From Stenotrophomonas maltophilia (GTDB lineage: Bacteria; Pseudomonadota; Gammaproteobacteria; Xanthomonadales; Xanthomonadaceae), in the NCBI RefSeq assembly GCF_002799155.1, contig NZ_NERD01000002.1, forward strand, positions 744,001 through 808,000: a DNA stretch of 64,000 bases, given 5' to 3'. Under the pieces are notes generated by a model. That model did not search any database. It was given only the letters and a program-made list of their open reading frames with translations, and was not told the DNA's origin. The position numbers were made by a program, and so were the translations under genes. Each line of letters begins with the position of its first letter. Position 1 is the first letter of the stretch. Of this stretch, positions 30,450-39,232 are shown piece after piece.

Positions 30450-32449
30450 ACATGTTGGGAAAACTCTCTCTTGAGTCGATCCCCCACGATCCGATCGTGC
30501 TGACCACCCTGGTCGGCGCGGTGCTGGGTGGCCTGGGCGTCATGGCCCTGATCACCAAGTTCAAGCTGTGGGGCTACCTGTGGAAGGAGTGGTTCACCTC
30601 GGTGGACCACAAGAAGATCGGCGTGATGTACCTCATCGTCGCCTTCGTCATGCTGCTGCGCGGTTTCTCCGACGCCATCATGATGCGTACCCAGCAGGCC
30701 ATCGCCGTCGGTGGTTCCGAGGGTTACCTGCCGCCGCACCACTACGACCAGATCTTCACCGCCCACGGCGTGATCATGATCTTCTTCGTGGCGATGCCGC
30801 TGATCACCGGCCTGATGAACCTGGCCGTGCCGTTGCAGATCGGTGCGCGCGACGTCGCGTTCCCGTTCGTCAACTCGCTCAGCTTCTGGCTGTTCGTGTC
30901 CGGTGCGGTGCTGATCATGCTGTCGCTGTGGATCGGTGAGTTCGCTGCCACCGGCTGGCTGGCGTTCCCGCCGCTGTCGGGCATCGAATACAGTCCAAGC
31001 GTCGGCATGGACTATTACATCTGGGGTCTACAGGTGGCGGGTTTGGGTACCACGCTCAGTGGTATCAACTTCTTCATCACCATCCTCAAGATGCGCACCC
31101 CGAGCATGAAGCTGATGCAGATGCCGGTGTTCACCTGGACCGCCCTGGTGACCAACGTGCTGATCGTCGCGGCCTTCCCGGTGCTGACCATCACCCTGGT
31201 GCTGCTGACCCTGGACCGTTACCTGGGTACGCACTTCTTCACCAATGACGGTGGCGGCAACGCCATGCTGTACATCAACCTGATCTGGATCTGGGGCCAC
31301 CCGGAGGTGTACATCCTGGTCCTGCCGGCGTTCGGTGTGTTCTCCGAAGTCATCGCGACCTTCTCGCGCAAGGCGCTGTTCGGCTACAAGGGCATGGTCT
31401 ACGCCACCGCCTGCATCGGCGTGCTGTCGTTCATCGTGTGGCTGCACCACTTCTTCACCATGGGTTCGGGCGCCAACGTCAATGCCTTCTTCGGCATCAC
31501 GACGATGATCATCTCGATCCCGACCGGTGTGAAGATCTTCAACTGGCTGTTCACCATGTTCCGCGGCCGCGTGCACTTCACCACCCCGGTGCTGTGGACC
31601 ATCGGCTTCATGGTCACCTTCGTCATCGGCGGCATGACCGGCGTGATGCTGGCGATCCCGGCCATCGACTTCGTGCTGCACAACAGCCTGTTCCTGATCG
31701 CCCACTTCCACAACGTCATCATCGGCGGCGTGGTGTTCGGCATGTTCGCCGGCATCACCTACTGGTGGCCGAAGATGTTCGGCTTCCGCCTCAACGAGTT
31801 CTGGGGCAAGTGCGCGTTCTGGTGCTGGTTCATCGGCTTCTACGTGACCTTCATGCCGATGTACGTGCTGGGCTTCATGGGCATGACCCGTCGTCTGCAG
31901 AGCACGGTCAACCCGGCCTATGAGCCGCTGCTGCTGGTCGCAGCTGCAGGTGCCTTCATCGTCGGCGCCGGCATCCTGTGCCAGATCATCCAGGTGGCCG
32001 TGTCGATCCGCGACCGCAAGAAGACCGTCGACCTGACCGGCGACCCGTGGGATGCGCGTACGCTGGAGTGGGAAACCTCTTCGCCGCCGGCCTTCTACAA
32101 CTTCGGCACCCTGCCGGAAGTCACCGAGCTGGACGATTTCTGGGAGCGCAAGCAGCGTGGTGAAGCCTGGCCGAAGCCGGCCAAGTACACCGACATCCAC
32201 ATGCCGCGCAACACCGGCACGGGCGTTGTCATCGGTGCCTTCAGCCTGGTGTTCGGCTTCGCGATGATCTGGCACATCTGGTGGCTGGCCATCGTCGGCT
32301 TCGTCGGCATGATCGCCACGTTCATCTACCGCACCTTCGACCAGGACGTGGACTACTGGGTCCCGGCCGCCGAGGTGGAACGCATCGAGAACGAACACCG
32401 CAAGCACCTGGAAGCCCAGGGGCTGGTGAAGTCGGAGCTGAAGGCATGA
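30446..32449 (+). CDS. cyoB: Cytochrome bo3 ubiquinol oxidase subunit I
   Basis: CyoB (667 residues) carries the low-spin haem, the haem-copper centre and the proton channels. Landmarks are [14 protein letters not shown] (haem ligand His), [15 protein letters not shown] with the His-Tyr crosslink pair, WLHHFFTMG (CuB ligands) and [17 protein letters not shown]. About fifteen helices are present. It overlaps both cyoA and cyoC by 4 bases, so the subunits are produced together. It is the quinol-type enzyme because the operon's subunit II lacks CuA. Confidence 0.98.
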   Translation: MNMLGKLSLESIPHDPIVLTTLVGAVLGGLGVMALITKFKLWGYLWKEWFTSVDHKKIGVMYLIVAFVMLLRGFSDAIMMRTQQAIAVGGSEGYLPPHHYDQIFTAHGVIMIFFVAMPLITGLMNLAVPLQIGARDVAFPFVNSLSFWLFVSGAVLIMLSLWIGEFAATGWLAFPPLSGIEYSPSVGMDYYIWGLQVAGLGTTLSGINFFITILKMRTPSMKLMQMPVFTWTALVTNVLIVAAFPVLTITLVLLTLDRYLGTHFFTNDGGGNAMLYINLIWIWGHPEVYILVLPAFGVFSEVIATFSRKALFGYKGMVYATACIGVLSFIVWLHHFFTMGSGANVNAFFGITTMIISIPTGVKIFNWLFTMFRGRVHFTTPVLWTIGFMVTFVIGGMTGVMLAIPAIDFVLHNSLFLIAHFHNVIIGGVVFGMFAGITYWWPKMFGFRLNEFWGKCAFWCWFIGFYVTFMPMYVLGFMGMTRRLQSTVNPAYEPLLLVAAAGAFIVGAGILCQIIQVAVSIRDRKKTVDLTGDPWDARTLEWETSSPPAFYNFGTLPEVTELDDFWERKQRGEAWPKPAKYTDIHMPRNTGTGVVIGAFSLVFGFAMIWHIWWLAIVGFVGMIATFIYRTFDQDVDYWVPAAEVERIENEHRKHLEAQGLVKSELKA

Positions 32450-33084
32450 GCACCAATACCTCGACCCTGAGCCACGGGCATGCCGCGCACGCGGCGGCCC
32501 ATGGCCATGACGACCACGAGCACCACGACACCGGCGGCAATACCGTCTTCGGTTTCTGGGTGTACCTGATGAGCGACTGCCTCATCTTCGCCTCGCTGTT
32601 CGCCACCTACGTGGTGCTGGCCGGCGGAACCGATGGTGGCCCCACCGCGAAGGACCTGTTCGAGCTGCCGTTCGTGGCGTGGGAAACCGCGCTGCTGCTG
32701 ACCTCGTCGCTGACCTTCGGCCTGGGCATGATCGCCATGCACCGCAAGCAGATGGGCCAGATGTACCTGTGGCTGGGCATCACCTGGCTGCTGGGCTTCG
32801 GCTTCATGTGCATGGAAGTGTGGGAATTCCAGCACCTGATCCACCAGGGCTACGGTCCGGACCGCAGTGCCTTCCTGTCGGCGTTCTTCGCCCTGGTCGG
32901 TACCCACGGCCTGCACGTCAGCGCCGGCCTGCTGTGGCTGCTGGTGATGTTCGTGCAGCTGAAGAAGTACGGCCTGACCCCGACCAACAAGACCCGCATG
33001 GCGTGCCTGAGCCTGTTCTGGCACTTCCTGGACCTGATCTGGATCGGCGTGTTCTCCGTCGTCTACCTCAATGGAGCGCTGTAA
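32446..33084 (+). CDS. cyoC: Cytochrome bo3 ubiquinol oxidase subunit III
   Basis: The 212-residue protein has five hydrophobic helices of the short subunit III type, with [18 protein letters not shown] and [13 protein letters not shown]. Its N-terminus is His-rich ([19 protein letters not shown]), which E. coli CyoC lacks. The ATG lies in the cyoB stop (ATGA) and its own stop shares a base with cyoD. Subunit III stabilises the enzyme and binds lipid. Confidence 0.96.
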   Translation: MSTNTSTLSHGHAAHAAAHGHDDHEHHDTGGNTVFGFWVYLMSDCLIFASLFATYVVLAGGTDGGPTAKDLFELPFVAWETALLLTSSLTFGLGMIAMHRKQMGQMYLWLGITWLLGFGFMCMEVWEFQHLIHQGYGPDRSAFLSAFFALVGTHGLHVSAGLLWLLVMFVQLKKYGLTPTNKTRMACLSLFWHFLDLIWIGVFSVVYLNGAL

Positions 33085-33425
33085 TGGCACATGACAACCA
33101 TGCACACGATCACGGCACCGGCGGCGAAAGCCACGGCAGCGTGAAGTCGTACCTGATCGGCTTCGTGCTGGCGGTGGTGCTGACCGTCATCCCGTTCTGG
33201 ATGGTGATGTCGGGTGACTTCTCGCGCACCGTCAACGGTGTGGTGATCGCGGTCACCGCGGTGCTGCAGATGCTGGTCCACCTGGTGTTCTTCCTGCACC
33301 TGGACCGCTCTTCGGAAAGCCGCTGGAACGTCAACGCTGCAGCCTTCACCGTCGTGGTGATCGGCATCATCGTGGCCGGCACCCTGTGGGTCATGCACAA
33401 CATGAACGTGCACATGATGCACTGA
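33084..33425 (+). CDS. cyoD: Cytochrome bo3 ubiquinol oxidase subunit IV
   Basis: CyoD (113 residues) is a three-helix accessory subunit that helps assemble CuB. The helices run at about 22-42, 50-70 and 82-103, with LQMLVHLVFFLHLD conserved. The N-terminus is again His-rich (HDNHAHDHG). The TAATG overlap couples it to cyoC. No cyoE (haem O synthase) follows; a terminator does, so haem O synthase must be encoded elsewhere. Confidence 0.94.
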   Translation: MAHDNHAHDHGTGGESHGSVKSYLIGFVLAVVLTVIPFWMVMSGDFSRTVNGVVIAVTAVLQMLVHLVFFLHLDRSSESRWNVNAAAFTVVVIGIIVAGTLWVMHNMNVHMMH

Positions 33426-33450
33426 CGTCCTCGCGACGTTGCCACGCAGA

Positions 33451-33475
33451 AAGGCCGCCCTCGGGCGGCCTTTTT
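33451..33475 (+). terminator. Rho-independent terminator of cyoABCD
   Basis: AAGGCCGCC-CTCG-GGCGGCCTT stem with a T5 tract, 26 bases after the cyoD stop. Confidence 0.9.
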
Positions 33476-33489
33476 GTTTGCAGCTGGAT

Positions 33490-33528
33490 GGGGTCGGATC
33501 CCTGGCCGCAGGCCAGGGCTCTGACCCC
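33490..33528. repeat. GGGGTCAG-type palindrome, copy 3
   Basis: A 39-base palindrome beginning GGGGTCGGATCCCTGGCC and ending CAGGGCTCTGACCCC. It is paired with copy 4, 46 bases downstream, in reverse orientation, between the cyo terminator and the end of the GGDEF-EAL gene. Confidence 0.85.
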
Positions 33529-33573
33529 GGGGCCCGGTAGATTCAGGCCACGCGTGGATGGGGTTGCGTGGAC

Positions 33574-33611
33574 GGGGTCAGAGCCCTTGCCTGCGGCAAG
33601 GGATCCGAGCC
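33574..33611. repeat. GGGGTCAG-type palindrome, copy 4
   Basis: This begins GGGGTCAGAGCCCTTGCC and ends GGCAAGGGATCCGAGCCC, nearly the reverse complement of copy 3. The two copies form a back-to-back pair enclosing 45 bases. Confidence 0.85.
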
Positions 33612-33624
33612 CGAAACTGGGGCC

Positions 33625-35682
33625 TCAGCCCACCCGGCGCAGGAATTCCTCGGCGTCCATCGGCCGACCCAGGTGGTAGCCCTGCAGCTGGTCGCAGCCG
33701 AGTTCGCTCAGGTACTCGCGCTGCGCCTGCGTTTCCACGCCCTCGGCGACCACCTGCAGCTGCAGGGTGCGGCCCAGCGCGATGATCGACGAGACGATGG
33801 CGGCGTCTTCGTCATTGCCCTCCAGGTCGTGCACGAACGCACGGTCGATCTTCAGTTCGGTGGCCGGCATGCGCTTGAGGTACAGCAGGCTGGAATAGCC
33901 GGTGCCGAAATCATCGATGGCGATGTGCACGCCCATCGCGGTCAGGTCGTTGAGTATCGCCAGGCTGGCATCGACGTCCTTCATCGCCGTGGTCTCGGTG
34001 ATCTCCAGGGTCAGCCGGGCCGGCTCGATCCGGTGCCGCTCCAGCACTTCGCGCACGCTGTCCAGCAGCACCGGCGAGGCGAACTGCAGCGGCGACAGGT
34101 TCACCGCCATCGACCATTCCGCATGCCCTGCCTCGTGCCATGCGCGCAGCTGCGCACAGGCGCGGTCCAGTACCCAGTCACCGATCGGCAGGATCAGGCC
34201 GCTGCGTTCGGCGATGGGAATGAATACATCCGGTGCGAGCAGGCCGAGCTCCGGGTGCTGCCAGCGCAGCAGCGCTTCGGCGCCGGTGGCCGGTGCGCCC
34301 GCGGCGGGGAACTTGGGCTGGTAGTGCAGGACCAGTTCGTTGCGGGCGATGGCCTTGCGCAGGTCCTGCAGCAGGCGCAGCTGGCGGTTGGCACTGAGCT
34401 GCATCGACGGGGTGAAGAAGGTGTAGCCGTTCCGGCCGGTTTCCTTGGTGTGGTACATCGCCGCATCGGCATGCGCCATCAGCTCGCGCTCATTGCTGGC
34501 ATCGTCCGGGTACAGGGCAATGCCGAGGCTGGCACTGACCTGCAGTTCGGCCGCGTCCAGCGTGAACGGTTCGCCGGCGGCGGCGATGATGCGCTCGGCC
34601 ACCACCACCGCATCGTCGGGAATATCGATGGCCAGCACGATCACGAACTCGTCGCCGCCGAGGCGGGCGAACGTATCCTGGGGCCGCAGCAGGCCGCCGA
34701 TGCGCTGCGCCACCGCCACCAGCAGGCGGTCGCCGAGCTGGTGGCCATAGGCATCATTGACCGCCTTGAAGCCGTCCAGGTCGCAGAACATCACCGCCAC
34801 CGCATGGTTGCGGCGCCGCGCCTTCTCGATGGCCTGCTCGATGCGGTCCTGCAGGAGCATGCGGTTGGGCAGCTGGGTCAACGGGTCATGCAGTGCGGCC
34901 TGGATCAGCTTGTTGTTGGCGTGCGCCAGCGAGTCGGCCAGCAGCCCGGTGCGCACGCGCATCTGCCGGTCGAACAGCGAGGCCACCAGGGCGATGCCCA
35001 GCGTGGCCACGGTGGTGACGATCACCAGCACCGCCAGCCAGCGCGTGTCGATGCCGCCACTGCCGACGGCGCCACAGATGCTGCCCTCGGCGAAGCGCGC
35101 CGCGGCCATGCCGGTGTAGTGCATGCCGACGATGGCCAGGCCCATAACCAGCGATGCAAGCGCGCGCAGGAGCAGCGTATGGCGGTGCTCGGCGCGCAGG
35201 CGGAAGGCGATCCACAGGGCGGCGCCGGCGGCACCGATGGCCACCGCGATGGAGGCGGCAAACCAACCCGGGTGGTAGTCGATGCCGGGCTGCATGCGCA
35301 TCGCTGCCATGCCCAGGTAGTGCATGGTGGCGATGCCCAGGCCCATCAGCACGGCCCCGGCCAGCAGCCGTCGCCACGGCAGGCTGGGCCGCGACACCAG
35401 CCACAGCGCATAGGCGGAAGCACCGATCGACACCGCCAGCGAGTACAGGGTGATGCCAAGGTCGTAACCCACCGGGATCGGCAGGTCGAAGGCGAGCATG
35501 CCGATGAAGTGCATCGACCAGATGCCCAGCCCCATGGCCGCCGCGCCCCCGGCCAGCCACCAGCGGGCCACGCGGCCCTCGGCCGTGGCCAGTCGCCCGG
35601 CCATGTCCAGCGCTGTGTACGAAGCAAGAATGGCCACCAACAGGGAGATGATGACCAGGCTCTGACTGTAACTGCCAGTCAT
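33625..35682 (-). CDS. MHYT-GGDEF-EAL cyclic-di-GMP turnover protein
   Basis: The 685-residue protein begins with a seven-helix MHYT sensor containing three copies of the motif (MHFIGM, MHYLGM, MHYTGM), thought to bind copper and sense O2, CO or NO. A GGDEF domain follows, with an intact GGDEF at about 342-346 and an RPQD inhibitory site just before it. An EAL domain starts near EAL at 469-471 and keeps NLSPLQF, ITET, IDDFGTGYSSL and AEGVE. Both synthase and phosphodiesterase activity are therefore possible. The start at 35680-35682 precedes the first helix. It diverges from radA. Confidence 0.93.
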   Translation of the reverse strand: MTGSYSQSLVIISLLVAILASYTALDMAGRLATAEGRVARWWLAGGAAAMGLGIWSMHFIGMLAFDLPIPVGYDLGITLYSLAVSIGASAYALWLVSRPSLPWRRLLAGAVLMGLGIATMHYLGMAAMRMQPGIDYHPGWFAASIAVAIGAAGAALWIAFRLRAEHRHTLLLRALASLVMGLAIVGMHYTGMAAARFAEGSICGAVGSGGIDTRWLAVLVIVTTVATLGIALVASLFDRQMRVRTGLLADSLAHANNKLIQAALHDPLTQLPNRMLLQDRIEQAIEKARRRNHAVAVMFCDLDGFKAVNDAYGHQLGDRLLVAVAQRIGGLLRPQDTFARLGGDEFVIVLAIDIPDDAVVVAERIIAAAGEPFTLDAAELQVSASLGIALYPDDASNERELMAHADAAMYHTKETGRNGYTFFTPSMQLSANRQLRLLQDLRKAIARNELVLHYQPKFPAAGAPATGAEALLRWQHPELGLLAPDVFIPIAERSGLILPIGDWVLDRACAQLRAWHEAGHAEWSMAVNLSPLQFASPVLLDSVREVLERHRIEPARLTLEITETTAMKDVDASLAILNDLTAMGVHIAIDDFGTGYSSLLYLKRMPATELKIDRAFVHDLEGNDEDAAIVSSIIALGRTLQLQVVAEGVETQAQREYLSELGCDQLQGYHLGRPMDAEEFLRRVG

Positions 35683-35831
35683 GTTGAATCCAGTGGGGGA
35701 GGGAGGGGCGCCCGCAAGGCGCACGCCCGCGACCCCTATCGGCGCGGGTGGGCAGGACTTGAGCGGTCGCAGCACCTGCGACCCGGCTCGGCTATCCTGC
35801 CACGCCTGTTCCCGTTGCTGGAAATCATCCG

Positions 35832-37208
35832 ATGGCAAAAGCCCGCACCGCCTACGTCTGCAATGAATGCGGCGCCGAATTCAGCAAGTGGCAGGGCCAG
35901 TGCACCGAGTGCAACGCCTGGAACTCGCTGTCGGAAATCGTGCTGGAAAGCGCGGCGGCGGCCAAGGCGTCGGCCTCGCGCCGGGCGGGCTGGGCCGGCA
36001 AGATCGACCCGCCGAAGATCACCGCCCTGAAGGACGTGGAGCAGACCGAGCATCGCCGGGTCTCCACCGGCATCGGCGAGTTCGACCGGGTGCTGGGCGG
36101 TGGCCTGGTCGAGGGCGCGGTGGTGCTGGTGGGCGGTGACCCGGGCATCGGCAAGTCGACCCTGCTGCTGCAGGCGGTAGCGAAGATGGCGGCCGAGCTG
36201 CCGGTGCTGTACGTCACCGGCGAGGAATCACTGGCGCAGGTGGCCGGCCGCGCGCACCGGCTGGAGCTGCCGCTGGACGGGGTCAACGCACTGGCCGAAA
36301 CCGGGGTCGAATCGATCCTGCAGCATGCGTCCAAGGCCGGCCCGCGGCTGATCGTGGCCGACTCCGTGCAGACCCTGTGGACCGAGAGCCTGACCGCTGC
36401 GCCGGGCTCGGTCAGCCAGGTGCGCGAGAGCGCGGCGCGGCTGGTGCGTTTTGCGAAGGAGACCGGGACCGCCGTGTTCCTGGTTGGCCACGTCACCAAG
36501 GAGGGCGGCATCGCTGGCCCGCGCGTGCTCGAACACATGGTCGACGCGGTGCTGTACTTCGAGGGTGAGAGCGGCAGCCGCTTCCGCCTGCTGCGTGCGT
36601 TCAAGAACCGCTTCGGCGCGGTCAACGAACTGGGCGTGTTCGCGATGGGCGACAAGGGCCTGAAGGAGGTCTCCAATCCGTCGGCGATCTTCCTGTCCGG
36701 CGGCAGCACCCACCAGCCGGGCAGCTGCGTGATGGTCACCCGCGAGGGCACCCGGCCGCTGCTGGTGGAGGTGCAGGCACTGGTCGATGCGTCGCCGCTG
36801 TCGAACCCGCGCCGTGTCGCGGTCGGCCTGGAGCAGAACCGCTTGGCCATGCTGCTGGCGGTACTGCATCGCCACGGCGGCGTGCTGGTCGGCGACCAGG
36901 ACGTGTTCGTCAACGTGGTCGGTGGCATCCGCGTGCAGGAGACCGCGGCCGACCTGCCGGTGCTGCTGGCGGTGCTGTCCTCGCTGCAGGATCGGCCGTT
37001 GGCGGAAAAGACCATTGCCTTCGGCGAGGTAGGCCTGTCCGGCGAGATCCGTCCGGTGCCCAATGGCGAAGACCGCCTGCGCGAGGCCGCCACCCATGGC
37101 TTCAAGCGCGCCATCGTGCCCAAGGCCAATGCGCCCAAGGGGGGCTCGGTGAAAGGCATGGAAGTGATCGCGGTGGAGCGCCTGTCCGAGGCCATCGACG
37201 CGGCGTGA
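35832..37208 (+). CDS. radA: DNA repair protein RadA
   Basis: RadA is a RecA-like ATPase that promotes branch migration during recombination. The 458-residue protein has the N-terminal zinc finger (C10, C13, C24, C27), the Walker A GGDPGIGKST at 101-110, the RadA-specific KNRFG motif (KNRFGAVNELGVF) and a Lon-protease-like C-terminal domain. The ATG at 35832 (MAKARTAYVCNECG) matches family members. It stands alone; the next gene begins 116 bases later beyond a small hairpin. Confidence 0.97.
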   Translation: MAKARTAYVCNECGAEFSKWQGQCTECNAWNSLSEIVLESAAAAKASASRRAGWAGKIDPPKITALKDVEQTEHRRVSTGIGEFDRVLGGGLVEGAVVLVGGDPGIGKSTLLLQAVAKMAAELPVLYVTGEESLAQVAGRAHRLELPLDGVNALAETGVESILQHASKAGPRLIVADSVQTLWTESLTAAPGSVSQVRESAARLVRFAKETGTAVFLVGHVTKEGGIAGPRVLEHMVDAVLYFEGESGSRFRLLRAFKNRFGAVNELGVFAMGDKGLKEVSNPSAIFLSGGSTHQPGSCVMVTREGTRPLLVEVQALVDASPLSNPRRVAVGLEQNRLAMLLAVLHRHGGVLVGDQDVFVNVVGGIRVQETAADLPVLLAVLSSLQDRPLAEKTIAFGEVGLSGEIRPVPNGEDRLREAATHGFKRAIVPKANAPKGGSVKGMEVIAVERLSEAIDAA

Positions 37209-37280
37209 TGCCCTTGCTGTAGGCGCACAGACGTCAAACACGGCAAGGGTCAGCTTGTGCTAGTTTTTCCCGCTCGACGA

Positions 37281-37300
37281 AGACGCCCCCTGGCGTCTTT
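37281..37300 (+). terminator. Hairpin between radA and the Hsp90-like gene
   Basis: AGACGCC-CCCT-GGCGTCT followed by TT, 72 bases after the radA stop and 24 bases before the next ATG. It may end the radA transcript or be a leader hairpin of the downstream gene. Confidence 0.55.
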
Positions 37301-37324
37301 CCGTGCCCAGGAGTAAACGATTAC

Positions 37325-39184
37325 ATGCAGGACACCGCGTTCACCACGCCCGACGCCGAGATCCGGCGTGCCGGGGTCGATCTCAATGGACTGATGACGG
37401 TGCTGGGCAAGCACCTGTATTCCACCCCGGTGGTGGCGCTGCGTGAGCTGGTGCAGAACGCGCACGACTCGATCATCCGCCGCCGCATCGAACAGCCTGG
37501 CATCGAGGTGCCTTCGCGCATTTCGGTGCAGGTCGATGCCGGTGCCGGCGTGCTGCGCATCACGGATACCGGTGCTGGCCTGACCCGCCAGGAGATCCAC
37601 GATTACCTGGCCACCGTCGGCGTTGGTTATACCCGTGGCCTGCGCCAGGGCGGCGAGGATGATGAGGGCCTGATCGGCATGTTCGGCCTCGGCTTCCTGT
37701 CGGCCTTCGTGCTGGCGCGCCGGGTCAGCGTGCGTACCACCTCGTACCAGGCGCCGGATCTGGGCCATCTGTACGTGTCCAGCAACGCCGAGCAGTACAC
37801 CGTCAGCGAAGTGCCGGCACGCGCGGTGGGGACCGAGGTGGAGCTGGAGCTGCATCCGGACTTCCTGCCGCTGGCCAACGAGGCGCGCCTGCACGAGGTG
37901 CTGGGCCGCTACTGCGCGTTGCTGTCCGAGCCGATCTTCATCGGCGCTGCGGGCGAGGCGCTCAACCCCGAGCCGCCGCCGTGGCGCGGCCAGGGGGATG
38001 TCGCCGTGCATCCGGTGCAGGCGCGTCGCCAGGCGCTGCAGTTCGCCGCGCGCTTCGAGCACGACTTCGAGCCGATCGTCACCGTGCCGCTGCGCGCCGA
38101 TGGCAGCAGCGATGCCACCGGCCTGCTGTGGGTGCAGGACGGCGCCACCTATGGCACCAGCGACAACCGCAACCTGTCGGTGTTCGTGCGCGGCATGCTG
38201 CTGGACGACGACGCTCGTGATCTGCTGCCGCCGTGGGCCGGCTTCATCGGCGGGGTGATCGAATCCTCGCGGCTGACCCCCACCGCCAGCCGCGAAGACC
38301 TGCAGCGCGATGACCAGTACCGCGCCGTGCAGCATGCCTTGCTGGAGGCGCTGATCGAAGGCCTGGCCGACGTTGCGAAGCAGCAACCGGAAGCGTGGCG
38401 GCGCGTGTTGAGCCGCCACAACGAGGCGCTGCTGGGCGCGGCGCTGTGCGATGACCGCCTGTTCGACCTGCTGCTGGAGCACGTGCGCGTGCCGACCTCG
38501 CAGGGCGACCTGCCGGCCAGCGCATTGCCGGCGCGTGGCGCGGTGCACGTCATCCTCGACAATGGCGGTGGTTTCGAAGAGATGCTGTTCCGCGCGATGG
38601 GCGTACCGGTCGCGCATGGTCATCGCTATGCGGTGGTGCCGTTCCTGCGGCGTTGGGCCCAGGCCAAGGGCCTGCGCCTGGTCGAACTCGGCACCGAGCA
38701 GGGCAACCGCGCGCTGTTCCGTACGGATGACAGCCTTGATGAGACGCAGCTGGCGTGGCTGCGCGAGCAGCTGGGTGACGGCGAGCAGCTGCTGCCGGCG
38801 CGCTTCAGCCCGGAGGCGCTGCCCGTGGTGGTGGTGCCCGACCGCGAAGCCGAATTGAAGCAGCGCTTGGAGGATGACGAGAACGACAAGCGCGTATCGA
38901 TGGCGGCGCTGCGCCTGGCCCGGCAGTTCACCGCGCGGATCGAATCGCGTGCACCCTCGCGGTTGTACCTCAATCTCGACAACCCGGCGGTGCAGGCGCT
39001 GCTGCGCGCCCAGCGCGAGGGCCATCCACAGGCCGAAGCCGCAGCGCGCCTGCTGCGCTCGCTGAAGATCATCGTCGCTGCACAGGGCCGTCCCCTGGCC
39101 CGGGCAGCGACCGCCACGCCAGGCCCGGATCTCAATGGCGCCTTTACCGATATCGCCGGTGCCCTGCAGCAGATGCTGCGCTGA
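37325..39184 (+). CDS. Noncanonical Hsp90-family ATPase
   Basis: The 619-residue protein has the GHKL ATP site of Hsp90: E41/N45/D48 in ELVQNAHDSI, DTGAGL at 81-86 and GLIGMFGLGFLSAF at 116-128. Its middle domain keeps VRGMLLDDDARDLLP and the TASREDLQ loop (near 318), where canonical Hsp90 has NVSRE.LQ with the catalytic Arg. Overall it diverges from HtpG, has a shorter middle region, and its C-terminus (LQQMLR) has no MEEVD tail. It is therefore a paralogue, not htpG. AGGAG precedes the ATG. The TPR gene follows after 48 bases with its own AGGAG site. Confidence 0.88.
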   Translation: MQDTAFTTPDAEIRRAGVDLNGLMTVLGKHLYSTPVVALRELVQNAHDSIIRRRIEQPGIEVPSRISVQVDAGAGVLRITDTGAGLTRQEIHDYLATVGVGYTRGLRQGGEDDEGLIGMFGLGFLSAFVLARRVSVRTTSYQAPDLGHLYVSSNAEQYTVSEVPARAVGTEVELELHPDFLPLANEARLHEVLGRYCALLSEPIFIGAAGEALNPEPPPWRGQGDVAVHPVQARRQALQFAARFEHDFEPIVTVPLRADGSSDATGLLWVQDGATYGTSDNRNLSVFVRGMLLDDDARDLLPPWAGFIGGVIESSRLTPTASREDLQRDDQYRAVQHALLEALIEGLADVAKQQPEAWRRVLSRHNEALLGAALCDDRLFDLLLEHVRVPTSQGDLPASALPARGAVHVILDNGGGFEEMLFRAMGVPVAHGHRYAVVPFLRRWAQAKGLRLVELGTEQGNRALFRTDDSLDETQLAWLREQLGDGEQLLPARFSPEALPVVVVPDREAELKQRLEDDENDKRVSMAALRLARQFTARIESRAPSRLYLNLDNPAVQALLRAQREGHPQAEAAARLLRSLKIIVAAQGRPLARAATATPGPDLNGAFTDIAGALQQMLR

Positions 39185-39232
39185 GCACCGCACCCTCTCA
39201 TCCAGCCTTCGCTAGACAGGAGCACTTACCCC

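Noticed and set aside
33426..33624. Missing cyoE
   Set aside because: No fragment or frameshift of a haem O synthase gene is seen; the operon simply ends at a terminator.
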